DNA of 41,035 nt from CAYLRY01 sp964386535 (GTDB taxonomy: Bacteria > Chloroflexota > Dehalococcoidia > Dehalococcoidales > UBA3254), in the NCBI GenBank assembly GCA_964386535.1, contig CAYLRY010000025.1, positions 1-41,035 on the forward strand, read 5' to 3'. Shown piece after piece: positions 30,591 through 40,100 of the stretch. The notes below the pieces were generated by a model. The model did no database searches. It saw only the letters and a program-made list of their open reading frames with translations, and was not told the DNA's origin. The number at the start of each line of letters is the position of its first letter. Position 1 is the first letter of the stretch. The position numbers and the translations under genes were made by a program.

Positions 30591-32048
30591 TTAATCCCTC
30601 CGGAAGACCACCTCCCCCATCTCATTATAAAAGGTAATCATGAACGGACTCCGGCTGTCCAGATAATGAGTGGCGCAGCCGAAACAGGGGTCGTAGGCCC
30701 GCCAGGCCATCTCTATACGGTTCAGCAGACCTTCTGTAACCGGCTTGCCCGGTTTGATCAGCCCCATGGCCGCTTTTTTTACAGACATATTAATGGCGGC
30801 CGCGTTATTCACTGTGGCTACGATCAAATTGGCTTTCTTGATAAGGCCTTTCTCATCGGTCGTATAGTGGTGTATCAGGGTGCCTCTCGGCGCCTCCACG
30901 ATGCCGATCCCCTCGTCTGGAGTCGTTTTGGGGATATTGCGGTAGTTGGGCCCTGTAATCTCCGGATCGCGGATAAGCTCCAGCATTCTCTCAGAAGCAT
31001 AGAGAATTTCTATGAGGCGAGCCCAGTGAGTTGCCAGGGTATGGTGTACCGGCTTTTGTCTGAAGGTGGCATAAAACTTTTCATATTCAACCTGGGCCAG
31101 AGGGGTAGCCATGCCGGCAGCAGCATTCAAACGAGCCAGAGGAGCCACACGGAAAACACCGCTTTCTTTTCCATCCGTAAAGCCCTTCCAGCCTATTTTC
31201 TTGAGATATGGGAATTTCATATAGCTCCAAGGCTCCACATGTTCGGTTACCTGTTCAAGGTACTGCTGTGGGTTGAAGCTGGCGAACTCCTGGCCGTCCG
31301 GGTCCACTACCCGGATTTTGCCGTCATAAAAATTTACCCTGTTTTGATCATCCACCATGCCCATATAATAGGTACGGTGGGTGTATGTATCGCTGAGAAT
31401 AATATCCAGATAAGCTTTGTTCTTAAGGACGATCTCATCGAAGGTTTTCAAGGATAATTTGGCAAACTCCACGTTTTCCCTGGCAATTTGCTCAATGGTT
31501 TTTCTCTCTTCTTCTGAAAGGCCTTTACTGACCCCGCCGGGCAGGCCGAAAACCGGATGCACAGGGCGGCCTCCCACCATCTTGATGACCTCGTGGTTCT
31601 GGCGCCGTGTTTTTAAGACCTCTCCCGCCAGGTCCATGCCCACTTTGGCAATCACCCCCAGGATATTGCGTTCAGCTACCGGGGCTTCAGGCCCCATAAT
31701 GAAATCCGGACCGGCCAGGATATAAAAATGAGTGGTATGGTCAGTCACAAAAAAAGCGCTGTATAATAACTCCCTGATCTTTTTAGCGGTGGAAGGTGGT
31801 TCTGTATGGTATAAGGCATCCAGGGCTTTGGTCGAAGCCAGATGATGAGCTTCAGGGCAAACGCCGCAGATACGCTGTGTTATCTGGGGCATATCTTCAG
31901 CCGGCCTTCCTTCAGCGAATTTCTCAAAACCTCTCAATTCCGGTATCTGGACATAGGCATTGGCGACCTCTCCCTTTTCGTTGAGGAATATCTCTATTTT
32001 ACCATGACCCTCCAAACGGGTTACGGGGTCAATAGTTATCTTTTTCAT
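30591..32048 (-). CDS. mvhA: [NiFe]-hydrogenase large subunit, MvhA type (group 3c)
   Basis: Catalytic subunit of the H2-oxidising part of the complex, 485 residues. The two cysteine pairs that hold nickel and iron are present: L1 RICGVCPEAHH (Cys61, Cys64) and L2 DPCFGCATH (Cys455, Cys458). The 24 residues after His461 are the tail expected to be cut by the protease encoded just downstream. SRSP is within that tail. The EGHGKIEIFLNEKGEV N-terminus and the absence of any signal peptide indicate a cytoplasmic methyl-viologen-type enzyme. The start codon overlaps the mvhG stop by 4 bp (ATGA). It is the last structural gene of the operon. Confidence 0.95.
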   Translation of the reverse strand: MKKITIDPVTRLEGHGKIEIFLNEKGEVANAYVQIPELRGFEKFAEGRPAEDMPQITQRICGVCPEAHHLASTKALDALYHTEPPSTAKKIRELLYSAFFVTDHTTHFYILAGPDFIMGPEAPVAERNILGVIAKVGMDLAGEVLKTRRQNHEVIKMVGGRPVHPVFGLPGGVSKGLSEEERKTIEQIARENVEFAKLSLKTFDEIVLKNKAYLDIILSDTYTHRTYYMGMVDDQNRVNFYDGKIRVVDPDGQEFASFNPQQYLEQVTEHVEPWSYMKFPYLKKIGWKGFTDGKESGVFRVAPLARLNAAAGMATPLAQVEYEKFYATFRQKPVHHTLATHWARLIEILYASERMLELIRDPEITGPNYRNIPKTTPDEGIGIVEAPRGTLIHHYTTDEKGLIKKANLIVATVNNAAAINMSVKKAAMGLIKPGKPVTEGLLNRIEMAWRAYDPCFGCATHYLDSRSPFMITFYNEMGEVVFRRD

Positions 32049-33004
32049 TTGATTGTCGCTCTCCTTAGCAATGAGTCCGCCAAGCTGTATCGATAGAAAA
32101 CGCCGGCAGGGTCGCGGACATCCTCCAGAATTTTATTAACCTCTTCCGGATCATTGGAATCAATTATAGAAGCTACGCTGCTCATATAATGAGCGCCCTG
32201 GTCTATTACGCCTCCCACCGGTCCGTAGCAGCCGGTGCAAGGCATATTTGCCCGCGGGCAAAGTGCTCCGCAGCCTCCACGCGTGGCGATACCTGCGCAA
32301 AGTATTCCCTGCTCCAACAGACACAAATCCTTATCCGGTAGCATCTCATAAGTGCGGTAGAACTTCTTGACCTTTTTTACATTTCTGGTCCTGGGACAGT
32401 CAAAGCAAACTGACCTGGTGGTTTCACTGATAACAGTCCCTTGAGGAGGCAGCTTGCCGTTTATTATGGCTTCCAGAGCCAGCCAGGTGGTCTTCGCCTC
32501 CGGCGGACAACCGGGAATATAATACTCTACCGGTACCACCTGGGCAAGAGTGGAGACCGTGTCAAACATCTCCGGCAGGGTCAACTCGCCTTCAGCACTT
32601 GCGAATTTGGTCTGGGGTACAGTTTGATTTCCTTCCTCAGTAGATTGAGTTTCCAAGTAAACTCGGTTAAAAATCTGCTCTTTATTAGATAAATTGGCCA
32701 ATCCGGGAACTCCCCCCAAACAGGAACAGGCACCGTAAGCTATTAATACTTTTGATTTCTCCCTTAGTACTTTGGCCATATGTAGTTGTTCCGAATTCCG
32801 TATGCCACCGTTGAACAGGCAAATATCTAGACTCTGGGCTGACATAGCTTCGACATCTTTATATTTAACGTCCATGGCCACCGGCCAGAAAACGATGTCT
32901 GCAAAATCAGCCAGTGTCAGGATCTTTTCACCGATTTCAAGCTGCCCTATTTCACAGCCGCCGCAACTGGCAGCCCAGTATAAAGCTATCTTAGGTTTAG
33001 CCAT
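32045..33004 (-). CDS. mvhG: [NiFe]-hydrogenase small subunit, MvhG type
   Basis: Carries electrons from the active site through three iron-sulfur clusters. 319 residues. The proximal cluster ligands are in ASCGGCEIGQLE, YGACSCLGGVPG and YIPGCPP. The medial and distal ligands are in VCFDCPRTR, CLLEQGILCAG, GGCGALCPRANMPCTGCYGP. No Tat signal is present, so the protein stays in the cytoplasm. The Cys-rich 210-275 segment has more cysteines than simple uptake hydrogenases, as expected for the Mvh group. Both ends overlap neighbouring genes (8 bp with mvhD, 4 bp with mvhA), showing tight coupling. Confidence 0.95.
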   Translation of the reverse strand: MAKPKIALYWAASCGGCEIGQLEIGEKILTLADFADIVFWPVAMDVKYKDVEAMSAQSLDICLFNGGIRNSEQLHMAKVLREKSKVLIAYGACSCLGGVPGLANLSNKEQIFNRVYLETQSTEEGNQTVPQTKFASAEGELTLPEMFDTVSTLAQVVPVEYYIPGCPPEAKTTWLALEAIINGKLPPQGTVISETTRSVCFDCPRTRNVKKVKKFYRTYEMLPDKDLCLLEQGILCAGIATRGGCGALCPRANMPCTGCYGPVGGVIDQGAHYMSSVASIIDSNDPEEVNKILEDVRDPAGVFYRYSLADSLLRRATIK

Positions 33005-33479
33005 GAGAACCTCCCCGGCCGCTATGGAGTGGCCCCAACTGGCGTATTTTTTCAGTCATTTCATCCACAATAGCGGCGAATTTATCGCCTTCCGAAGCTG
33101 AGACCCATTCCAGACGCAGCCGTTCCTCTTCAATGCCCATCTGGACCAGAAATTTTTTTAACAAAGGGATACGTCTCTGGGCTTTATAGTTGCCTTCGAT
33201 GTAGTGACAATCACCGGGATGGCAGCCCAGCACCAGGACGCCGTCAGCCCCCTGCTCAAAAGCCTTTAAAATAAAGGCCGGCTCCACACGGCCTGAACAC
33301 ATTACCCTTACTACTCTAACATTAGGAGCGAATTTTTTACGGGAAATACCGGCTGTATCGGCGCCGGCATAAGAGCACCAGTTACATAGAATGCCTACTA
33401 TTTTCGGTTCAAACCGGCCGATGGTGTGACTTTCTGCCTGGGATACGACCGGTGTTTCTGATTTATTCTCCTCAATCAT
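32997..33479 (-). CDS. mvhD: MvhD, [2Fe-2S] electron-transfer subunit linking hydrogenase to HdrA
   Basis: A 160-residue protein of the MvhD/FlpD family that passes electrons from the hydrogenase to HdrA. Cluster-ligand cysteines are in GILCNWCSYAGADTAG, VMCSGRVEPAFILKAF and LVLGCHPGDCHYIEGN. It is separate here, not fused to HdrA. The N-terminus before about residue 25 is divergent. The ATG directly follows the hdrA stop codon, and its end overlaps mvhG by 8 bp. In methanogens this subunit is needed for the H2:heterodisulfide reaction. Confidence 0.93.
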   Translation of the reverse strand: MIEENKSETPVVSQAESHTIGRFEPKIVGILCNWCSYAGADTAGISRKKFAPNVRVVRVMCSGRVEPAFILKAFEQGADGVLVLGCHPGDCHYIEGNYKAQRRIPLLKKFLVQMGIEEERLRLEWVSASEGDKFAAIVDEMTEKIRQLGPLHSGRGGSHG

Positions 33480-35486
33480 CTATACCAGGACCCCCTCGAT
33501 CTCTGACATGATCTGTTCAGTAGTAAAATGCCTGCCTTTGATTGCGCCGCTGGGACAGGCCGCTACGCAGGTTCCGCAGCCCTTGCAAACAGCTTCGTTA
33601 ACCCGCGATACCTTGCGGTTTTCATCCCAGATAATAGCCTTGTAAGGACATAGCTCCACGCATACTTTACAGCCGGAGCATTTATCCTCGTCAATAACTG
33701 CTGTAGCGGCTTCCACCTCCACCTTCCCGGCGCTGATCAGAGCCAGAGCCCTGGCAGCCGCAGCAGACGCCTGGGCAACGGTGTCAGGGATATCTTTTGG
33801 CCCCTGGCAGCAGCCTACTACAAAAACACCGTCAGTAGCTGTAGCTACCGGATCCAGCTTGGGATGTTTCTCCAGAAAGAAACCGTCAGCCTTGCGGCTG
33901 ATGGAGAAGATGCGTGCCACTTCCGCGGCATCCGGCTGTGGCTCAAGGGCGCAGCTTAAGATCACCATATCGACCGGAATACGACGTTTACGCCTTATTA
34001 AAGTATCCTCCACACTGACCACCAGCTTGTCCTTTTCTTCCGGATTTTCCGGTATATTGGTGATCTCACCCGCACGGCCGCGAATAAAATGTACGCCTTC
34101 TTTTTGCAGCCTTTCGTAGAATTCCTCGTAACCGGAACCGGGACAACGCATGTCAATATACATCTGGTAAACCTGGGCTTCAGGAGCTTTTTCCCGTAAC
34201 AGGTGGGCATACTTCAGGGAATACATACAGCATACGCGGGAGCAATATTGATGGTAATTTTCATCCCGGCTGCCTATGCAGTGTAAAATAGCCACGCTCT
34301 GAGGTGTTCGGCCGTCAGCCAGTACTATCTTACCCCCAGTGGGTCCAGACGCATTAGTAATACGTTCAAATTCCAGGCCTGTGAATACATTCGGAAAACG
34401 TTTATAACCATATTGATATATCACTGAAGGATCGAACTGATTATAGCCGGTTGCCAGGATGATGTTACTCACTTCCAGTTCTACAATTTCATCCTTCTGC
34501 ATAAAATCAATGGCCCCCGGTTCGCAGCCTGGAATATTCTTTTTGGGATTACCCAACTGGCACAGGCGGCATACATTATCCTTTCCTTTTGCCAGACCTT
34601 TAAGATGGGCGCAATTTTCAGCATCGATAACTGCTTTATTCGGTACGGCTTGAGGGAAGGGTATATAAATTGCCTTCCGCTTGCCCAATCCCGCCTCATA
34701 TTCGCTGGAAATAATTTGAGGGCAAAGTCCAGAGCACCGGTTGCAACCCGTGCATTTTTTCATATCCACATAACGTGCTTTCTTTTTTACCTTAACCTTA
34801 AAATTACCCACATACCCTGAAACTTCCTGCACCTCACTGTATGTCAACAACTCAATATTGGGATTTTGTCCTGCCTGGGTCATACGGGGAGTTAGTATGC
34901 AGGCAGAACAGTCAAGGGTGGGGAAGGTCTTATCGAACTGGGCCATATGTCCGCCGATGCTTGGCGAACGTTCCACCAGGTATACCTTATGACCGGCTCC
35001 GGCAATTTCCAACGCTGCCTGGATGCCCGCCACACCCCCCCCTACTACCAGGACATTGGGATTCATGGAGACTACTCTGGTCTCCAGGGGCTCATGATAA
35101 TACACACGGTGTACTGCTGCACTTACCAAGGCTTTAGCCTTTTCAGTGGCCTGTATCGGGTCTTCATGCACCCAGGAACAGTGCTCACGTATATTCGCCA
35201 TTTCAAAGAGATACTGGTTTAATCCGGCATCCTGAATCGCCCGGCGGAAAGTAGGTTCATGCATGCGGGGGGAACAGGAGGCAACTACAACTCGGTTTAG
35301 ATTATATTTTTTTATATCATCTTTAATAAGGTTCTGCCCGGGATCGGAACACATATAGGTATAGTCGCGAGCCACAACCACATGCGGCAGGGTGCGTGCA
35401 TATTCAGCTACCTTTCCGCAGTCAACCACACCGGCAATATTGCTGCCGCAGTGGCAGATATAAACTCCGATTTTTCGTTCTTCCAT
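33480..35486 (-). CDS. hdrA: Heterodisulfide reductase subunit A, FAD-bifurcating (HdrA)
   Basis: Site of flavin-based electron bifurcation. 668 residues. An N-terminal HdrA domain (YICHCGSNI, VVASCSPRMHEPTF) precedes the thioredoxin-reductase-like FAD fold, VLVVGGGVAGIQAALEI at about 146-162 and ERSPSIGGHMAQFDKTFPTLDC. The inserted ferredoxin domain has one normal 4Fe-4S site (C245, C248, C251, C255). The second is unusual: C292, C306, C309, then C321 after 11 residues where three are usual. Two more 4Fe-4S sites lie near the C-terminus, CSGCKVCVELCP and CKGCGTCVAACP. There is Cys, not selenocysteine, in the FAD-side motif. A good AAGGAG precedes the ATG. It sits between hdrB and mvhD in the operon. 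Confidence 0.95.
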   Translation of the reverse strand: MEERKIGVYICHCGSNIAGVVDCGKVAEYARTLPHVVVARDYTYMCSDPGQNLIKDDIKKYNLNRVVVASCSPRMHEPTFRRAIQDAGLNQYLFEMANIREHCSWVHEDPIQATEKAKALVSAAVHRVYYHEPLETRVVSMNPNVLVVGGGVAGIQAALEIAGAGHKVYLVERSPSIGGHMAQFDKTFPTLDCSACILTPRMTQAGQNPNIELLTYSEVQEVSGYVGNFKVKVKKKARYVDMKKCTGCNRCSGLCPQIISSEYEAGLGKRKAIYIPFPQAVPNKAVIDAENCAHLKGLAKGKDNVCRLCQLGNPKKNIPGCEPGAIDFMQKDEIVELEVSNIILATGYNQFDPSVIYQYGYKRFPNVFTGLEFERITNASGPTGGKIVLADGRTPQSVAILHCIGSRDENYHQYCSRVCCMYSLKYAHLLREKAPEAQVYQMYIDMRCPGSGYEEFYERLQKEGVHFIRGRAGEITNIPENPEEKDKLVVSVEDTLIRRKRRIPVDMVILSCALEPQPDAAEVARIFSISRKADGFFLEKHPKLDPVATATDGVFVVGCCQGPKDIPDTVAQASAAAARALALISAGKVEVEAATAVIDEDKCSGCKVCVELCPYKAIIWDENRKVSRVNEAVCKGCGTCVAACPSGAIKGRHFTTEQIMSEIEGVLV

Positions 35487-35495
35487 ATTTGCTCC

Positions 35496-36368
35496 TTAAC
35501 GATACCTGGCCAGGGCTTTTTCTGCCGTAACAATCCCGGTCTTAATATCCAGATCTTTTTCACTCAGGCCGAAGGCCAGCCCCATCAATTGCGTAAAAAA
35601 AAGAACCGGGATATGATAATCAGTACCGAATTTTTTATTAACCACAGGTTGATAAGCATCCAGGTTCATCTGGCATAGAGGGCAGGGTGTAATTATACAA
35701 TGCGCCCCTCCGCTGACAGCATTTTCTAATATCCTTTTAATCATTCCCAGTGCTACGGCTTCTTCAGACAGCACCAGAGAGCTGCCACAGCAGGCCACCT
35801 TCATAGCAAAGTTAGCAACTTCTGCTTTAAGGCTTATAATTAATTTGTCCATGGTAACTGGATTTTCAGGATCATCGAAACTGGGACGCGGACGTACTAC
35901 CTGGCAACCATAATACGCTGCCACCTTTAATCCGTTGAGCTCTTTGGTGACTTTTGCGGTAATGGCATCATAGCCTACATCATTGACCATCACATCCAGC
36001 AAATGCCTTACTCTTATAGAGCCGTTATATTTCAATCCCGCTGCACCCAGAGCCTCATCCACTTTAGCTTTCATTTCAGGATATTTCTTCAAAGTTAAAT
36101 TCGTCTGGCTCAAGATGACATAGCAGGAACTACAGGGTGTAACCAGATCCAATTCCGTTTTCTCCGCTAGCGCCAGATTGCGCGAGGCTAAGCTGAGGAG
36201 ACCTAGTTCATTATAAGCACTATAAGGGGAGGAGCCGCAGCAGTTCCAGTCTTCAAGTTCTTTCAATTCTATATCCAGAACCCTGGCTACGGATAATGCC
36301 GACTTGCTGTAAGCTTTTTCGGTTCCTTCAGCGCAACTACAACCAGGATAATATGTATATTGTTTCAC
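35496..36368 (-). CDS. hdrB: Heterodisulfide reductase subunit B (HdrB)
   Basis: Catalytic subunit that, in methanogens, reduces a disulfide at two non-cubane 4Fe-4S clusters. Both CCG-type motifs are complete in 290 residues. The first has C10, C43/C44, C79 and C82 (NCCGSSPYS, TPCSSCY). The second has C155, C193/C194, C229 and C232 (YYGCQVVRPR, ACCGSSLVLS, TPCPLCQ). Spacing agrees with the family pattern. The start is GTG with AGGAGG placed in the last codons of hdrC. The bacterial substrate is not known, because CoM/CoB genes are absent. A disulfide, a thiol carrier, or another protein partner is possible. Confidence 0.94.
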   Translation of the reverse strand: MKQYTYYPGCSCAEGTEKAYSKSALSVARVLDIELKELEDWNCCGSSPYSAYNELGLLSLASRNLALAEKTELDLVTPCSSCYVILSQTNLTLKKYPEMKAKVDEALGAAGLKYNGSIRVRHLLDVMVNDVGYDAITAKVTKELNGLKVAAYYGCQVVRPRPSFDDPENPVTMDKLIISLKAEVANFAMKVACCGSSLVLSEEAVALGMIKRILENAVSGGAHCIITPCPLCQMNLDAYQPVVNKKFGTDYHIPVLFFTQLMGLAFGLSEKDLDIKTGIVTAEKALARYR

Positions 36369-36369
36369 T

Positions 36370-36933
36370 CTAACCTCCTAATGATGCTGCCTTATCCAGG
36401 ATCGTCCGGACCTGTTTCTTGGCCTCTTGGGAAATCTTTGGGTTGCCTAATACCAGGCGTCCGTGGGACAATAAACTCCAGGCTAGAGGCAGAGCTCCCA
36501 GTGCACGGAATGGGTTAGTTCGTATAAAAAAATCAGCCATTAAAGTAAATTCGGCGATCCTACCCTGACTATAGATACTCCGCGTAAAACTGCGATACAG
36601 GGTAGGTGTAGTCGAACCCCTGTTAGTCTTATTGTATTTGAAGGCCAGTCTCTCCAGAGCATGCATCAAATCAGTAATTTTTACACCGCGGGGGCAGCGC
36701 ACCGTGCAGTTATAGCAAGCCAGGCAGTGCCAGGCAGTATTGCTTGAAAGTACCTCTTCCCTGAGTCCGGCTCCGATCATAGCAATAGTCATAGCCGGAG
36801 AATAATCCATATAAGTAGCTGCCGGACAGGAAGCCGTACAATTACCGCATTGCATACAGAGGCGTATAGTCTCTCCACCAGGAAAAGCCGCCACTTCCGC
36901 AAGGAAGTCAGCAGGCTGGATGTTGGTTGTCAT
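36370..36933 (-). CDS. hdrC: Heterodisulfide reductase subunit C (HdrC)
   Basis: Carries electrons from HdrA to HdrB over two 4Fe-4S clusters. I place the start at the ATG at 36933 because AAGGAGG is 6 nt before it. The open frame continues to 37077, but that part lies over the promoter and is not conserved. The 187-residue protein has CMQCGNCTASCP (C26, C29, C32, C36) and CLACYNCTVRCP (C70, C73, C76, C80). The C-terminal half is hydrophilic and lacks a membrane anchor, so this is the soluble HdrC. It is the first gene of the hdrCBA-mvhDGA operon and has a strong upstream promoter. Confidence 0.94.
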   Translation of the reverse strand: MTTNIQPADFLAEVAAFPGGETIRLCMQCGNCTASCPAATYMDYSPAMTIAMIGAGLREEVLSSNTAWHCLACYNCTVRCPRGVKITDLMHALERLAFKYNKTNRGSTTPTLYRSFTRSIYSQGRIAEFTLMADFFIRTNPFRALGALPLAWSLLSHGRLVLGNPKISQEAKKQVRTILDKAASLGG

Positions 36934-37048
36934 TAAAACCTCCTTACTTTGTTCCAGGGGACTATCATAATTATCAGCCCTGCGGAAAAGGGGTTGAAAG
37001 AGCCCTTTGCAGATAACGGAACAAAAATTCCACTTGCTTCGTATAATT

Positions 37049-37077
37049 ATTATAGTATCATTTTTATACAATGGCAA
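37049..37077 (-). promoter_or_regulatory. Promoter of the hdrCBA-mvhDGA operon
   Basis: TTGCCA (37077-37072) and a perfect TATAAT (37054-37049) on the minus strand are 17 bp apart. The transcript would start near 37042 with a leader of about 109 nt. No regulatory site is obvious in that leader. Confidence 0.7.
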
Positions 37078-37145
37078 AATTAGCCTCCGGCGCCCTGAAA
37101 TTAGGGATCAACTTTATTATTTATTTTAATCTACATTCCACATGA

Positions 37146-37174
37146 TTGACTTTGATATTTTCTGAAGTTACAAT
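37146..37174 (+). promoter_or_regulatory. Promoter of the large secreted protein gene
   Basis: TTGACT (37146-37151), 17 bp, then TACAAT (37169-37174). The ATG at 37182 follows the -10 box by only 7 bp and has no Shine-Dalgarno site, so a leaderless mRNA is plausible. It is divergent from the hdr promoter, about 70 bp away. Confidence 0.5.
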
Positions 37175-37181
37175 AATCATT

Positions 37182-40100
37182 ATGTTCAAACTAAAATATC
37201 TATTGATATCTCTAATTACTATAATAATGCTATTAATTTGTTCAATTTTCCATATCGATCCCGTATCTGCTAATTTCCTTCGGTGGTCCAGGGTTAATAT
37301 CCCCGCCAATGGTCCGGCTGGAAATTGGGTTTTGGCTGCCAATTCGGATGTACGCTGTCCTACTCTGGCTTCGGATGGTACGCTATATTGTTTTGCCAAT
37401 CCTGTGGCCACAGGGTTCAGACTCTTCAAATCATCGGATAACGGCTTTAGCTGGTCATATACCGGACGGGTGGAAGATAATGACATTATTGATATAGCTA
37501 TTGCGCCCAATGACCCAAATCTGATTTATTACGCTACAGCCTCCAGAATTTATAGATCACGTGATGCAGGAAATAGCTTTGAACCTCTTCAGGCTGTTCC
37601 AGGAACACCTGGCGCCGGTAATTTAACAATTACCTCTTTGGATGTGATTTTAGCGGATGGTCGGTGTAATCTCGTGATCAGTACCTGTGATTCTGCCGCT
37701 GGCCGTTTTGGCGGAATCTATACCTACCAGGAAGGTTCGTCTGAATCCTGGTTTAACACTGGTCTGAGTAATTATGATGTTTATACCGTATCTTTTTCAC
37801 CCGGTTTCAATAACGATCAACAGATAGTAGCCGTTGCTACTGACGAAATCAATACCGTTATTATTTCTTTTTTCGCCAGTAGCGGCTGGAATTCCACTAT
37901 CCCTGAAGCTATTATCCCTGGCTTGGTTCCATTGTCTGCTGCTCTGGCATTTCCTGACGATTATGATTCGGATCCGGCAAAAGGAAGATACAGGCAGTTC
38001 ATTGCCCTGAACACAGGAAGCAACACAGGAGATATCTACTGTTTACAAACAGAGACAAAGGGAATACCTCCCCGGGTAACAGATCTTAATGCTGGAGCTA
38101 TAATAGGCAAAAACCAGGTTGATATACATAGCTTGGCAGTAACAGGTACATCCGATGCTGTTTATATCATGGCTGGCGCTTCTGCTTCAACTGACGTTTT
38201 TTTTAGCTATAACTGCGGGCAACAATGGTCATCATCAATCAGATCACCCAGCGGTGGACACAGTACTTTTGTAATAATGACGCATGATTTCCAGTTCAGC
38301 GGCAAAGCCTTTGCAGGTACTGGTGGAAGCGAAAGCGCATTTTCAGTCAGTAAAAATCGTGGTTCTACCTGGACCCAGTGCGGACTTATTGATACCAGCG
38401 TTGCAGCCATTTTGGATCTGGCTATTTCTCCAGATTATACACATAATATGACCCTGTTTTTATTGACCTCCAATGTTCAGGATAGTTTATGGTATTCGAG
38501 CAGTGGCGGTGAGAAATGGGAAAGAATTTATTGCACTACGCAAGCTGCCGGCGAGAGAATCAAACGTATTATGCTTTCATCTCAATATAATCTCAATAAG
38601 AAAGTGTTTCTGGCGGGAAGTATTAATGATCAACCCTTTATCTGGAAATCTAATGATGGTGGAAATCTCTTCATCACCAGTCAATCAATTGATCCCTGGA
38701 CAGGCAAGCCAGTGGAAATTGATACATGGACTATTACATCTTCAGACACCATCTTTGTCGGCAGTTATGAGAATAAACGCGGTTTAGTATATCAAACTAC
38801 ACCTGATGGTACCACCTATATCGATAAAGCACAGGCCGGCAGTCATTATTTAAATATGCTGGCTGTTTCACCTGACTATTTTAATGACCATACAATTCTA
38901 GCAGCTAATGCATCAGGCAGTGTTTATTATTCCGTAAATAACGGACTGATCTTTGAACCGTTACCCCTGGATGCCTCGCAACCTCCTCTGGCAGGAAACC
39001 TGAGTATAGCTTTTGATCCTGGCTTCCACCAGAATAAAACAGTATATGCCGCCAGCAGCACCCCTAATCAGGGCATTTATAGATTTGTCATCGGTGAAAG
39101 CCTGACCTGGGAATCCATTGATAGAAGTTTACCGGTTGGAGGGAAAATTGGAGGTCTGGCGGCTTCAACTTGCGGGCAGATCTACGGGCTTAATACGCAA
39201 AATGTGGATAAGATCAATAAAAAAGGGGGCATAGAGCGCTCTGTAAATTCACTGGAAAAGCAGAATCCGGTATTTGAGACAATCTCAGATGGGCTTGATG
39301 AAGGGCTTTGTCTGGACCAGCTCTGGATACAAGGAAACAGTTTGTGGGCCTCCAGTAAAGCGGTGAATACCGTCCGACTTTGGAATTTTATCGATAGTTT
39401 AACTCAACCGGTTTCCTTAACAACCCCGGTGAATAACTCCACTGGCCTGCACCCTCACAACCCAGTCCTTGCCTGGAATCCTTCGCCAGGGGTTACCAGC
39501 TATCAATGGCAAATTGATACTGACAACAATTTTTCAAATTTAGATAAAAATTGCGAAGGTGAAACCGATGTTACTACCTGTAAACTAGCTACGTTAGAGC
39601 AGGAGACTACCTATTTCTGGCGGGTTAGGGCCAGTCAACCCTTTGTCAGTCCGTGGTCGCCGGTATGGACATTTACTACGCTCAATCTTTCACCTGCTCC
39701 CACATCCACTATCCCGCCATCATCCCCTGAACCTTCACCCATTCTCCTAGCTGCGCCCAGACCTTCTGAGCCAAAATACAATACTGCAGCTCCACTTGAG
39801 CCTGTATTTAAATGGTCAGCTTCTGAAAACGCTGAAGGGTATTATTTACTGGTTTCCCGTAATGATACTTTTACCGATCTGGTAATTCAAAGAACCTGTT
39901 ATGCTAACATCTGGCAAAGTAATATTCCATTGGAATATAACACCTGTTATTATTGGAAGATTAGAGCCTTTTTGGGACAAAACCAGAGCCCGTGGAGTGA
40001 TGTTTATCTTTTTATCACAGAACCTGCGCCCAGTTCTACACCGTTTTCTCTTGATGTACCCAGGCTTTCAGAGCCCAGATCCGGTATACCTATTTCCATT

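Noticed and set aside
30537..31457. A 306-codon open frame on the plus strand
   Set aside because: It is antisense to mvhA, whose motifs are complete. The frame has no family motif and arises from the codon bias of the opposite strand.
36934..37077. N-terminal extension of HdrC
   Set aside because: It overlaps a clear promoter, and AAGGAGG marks the start at 36933.
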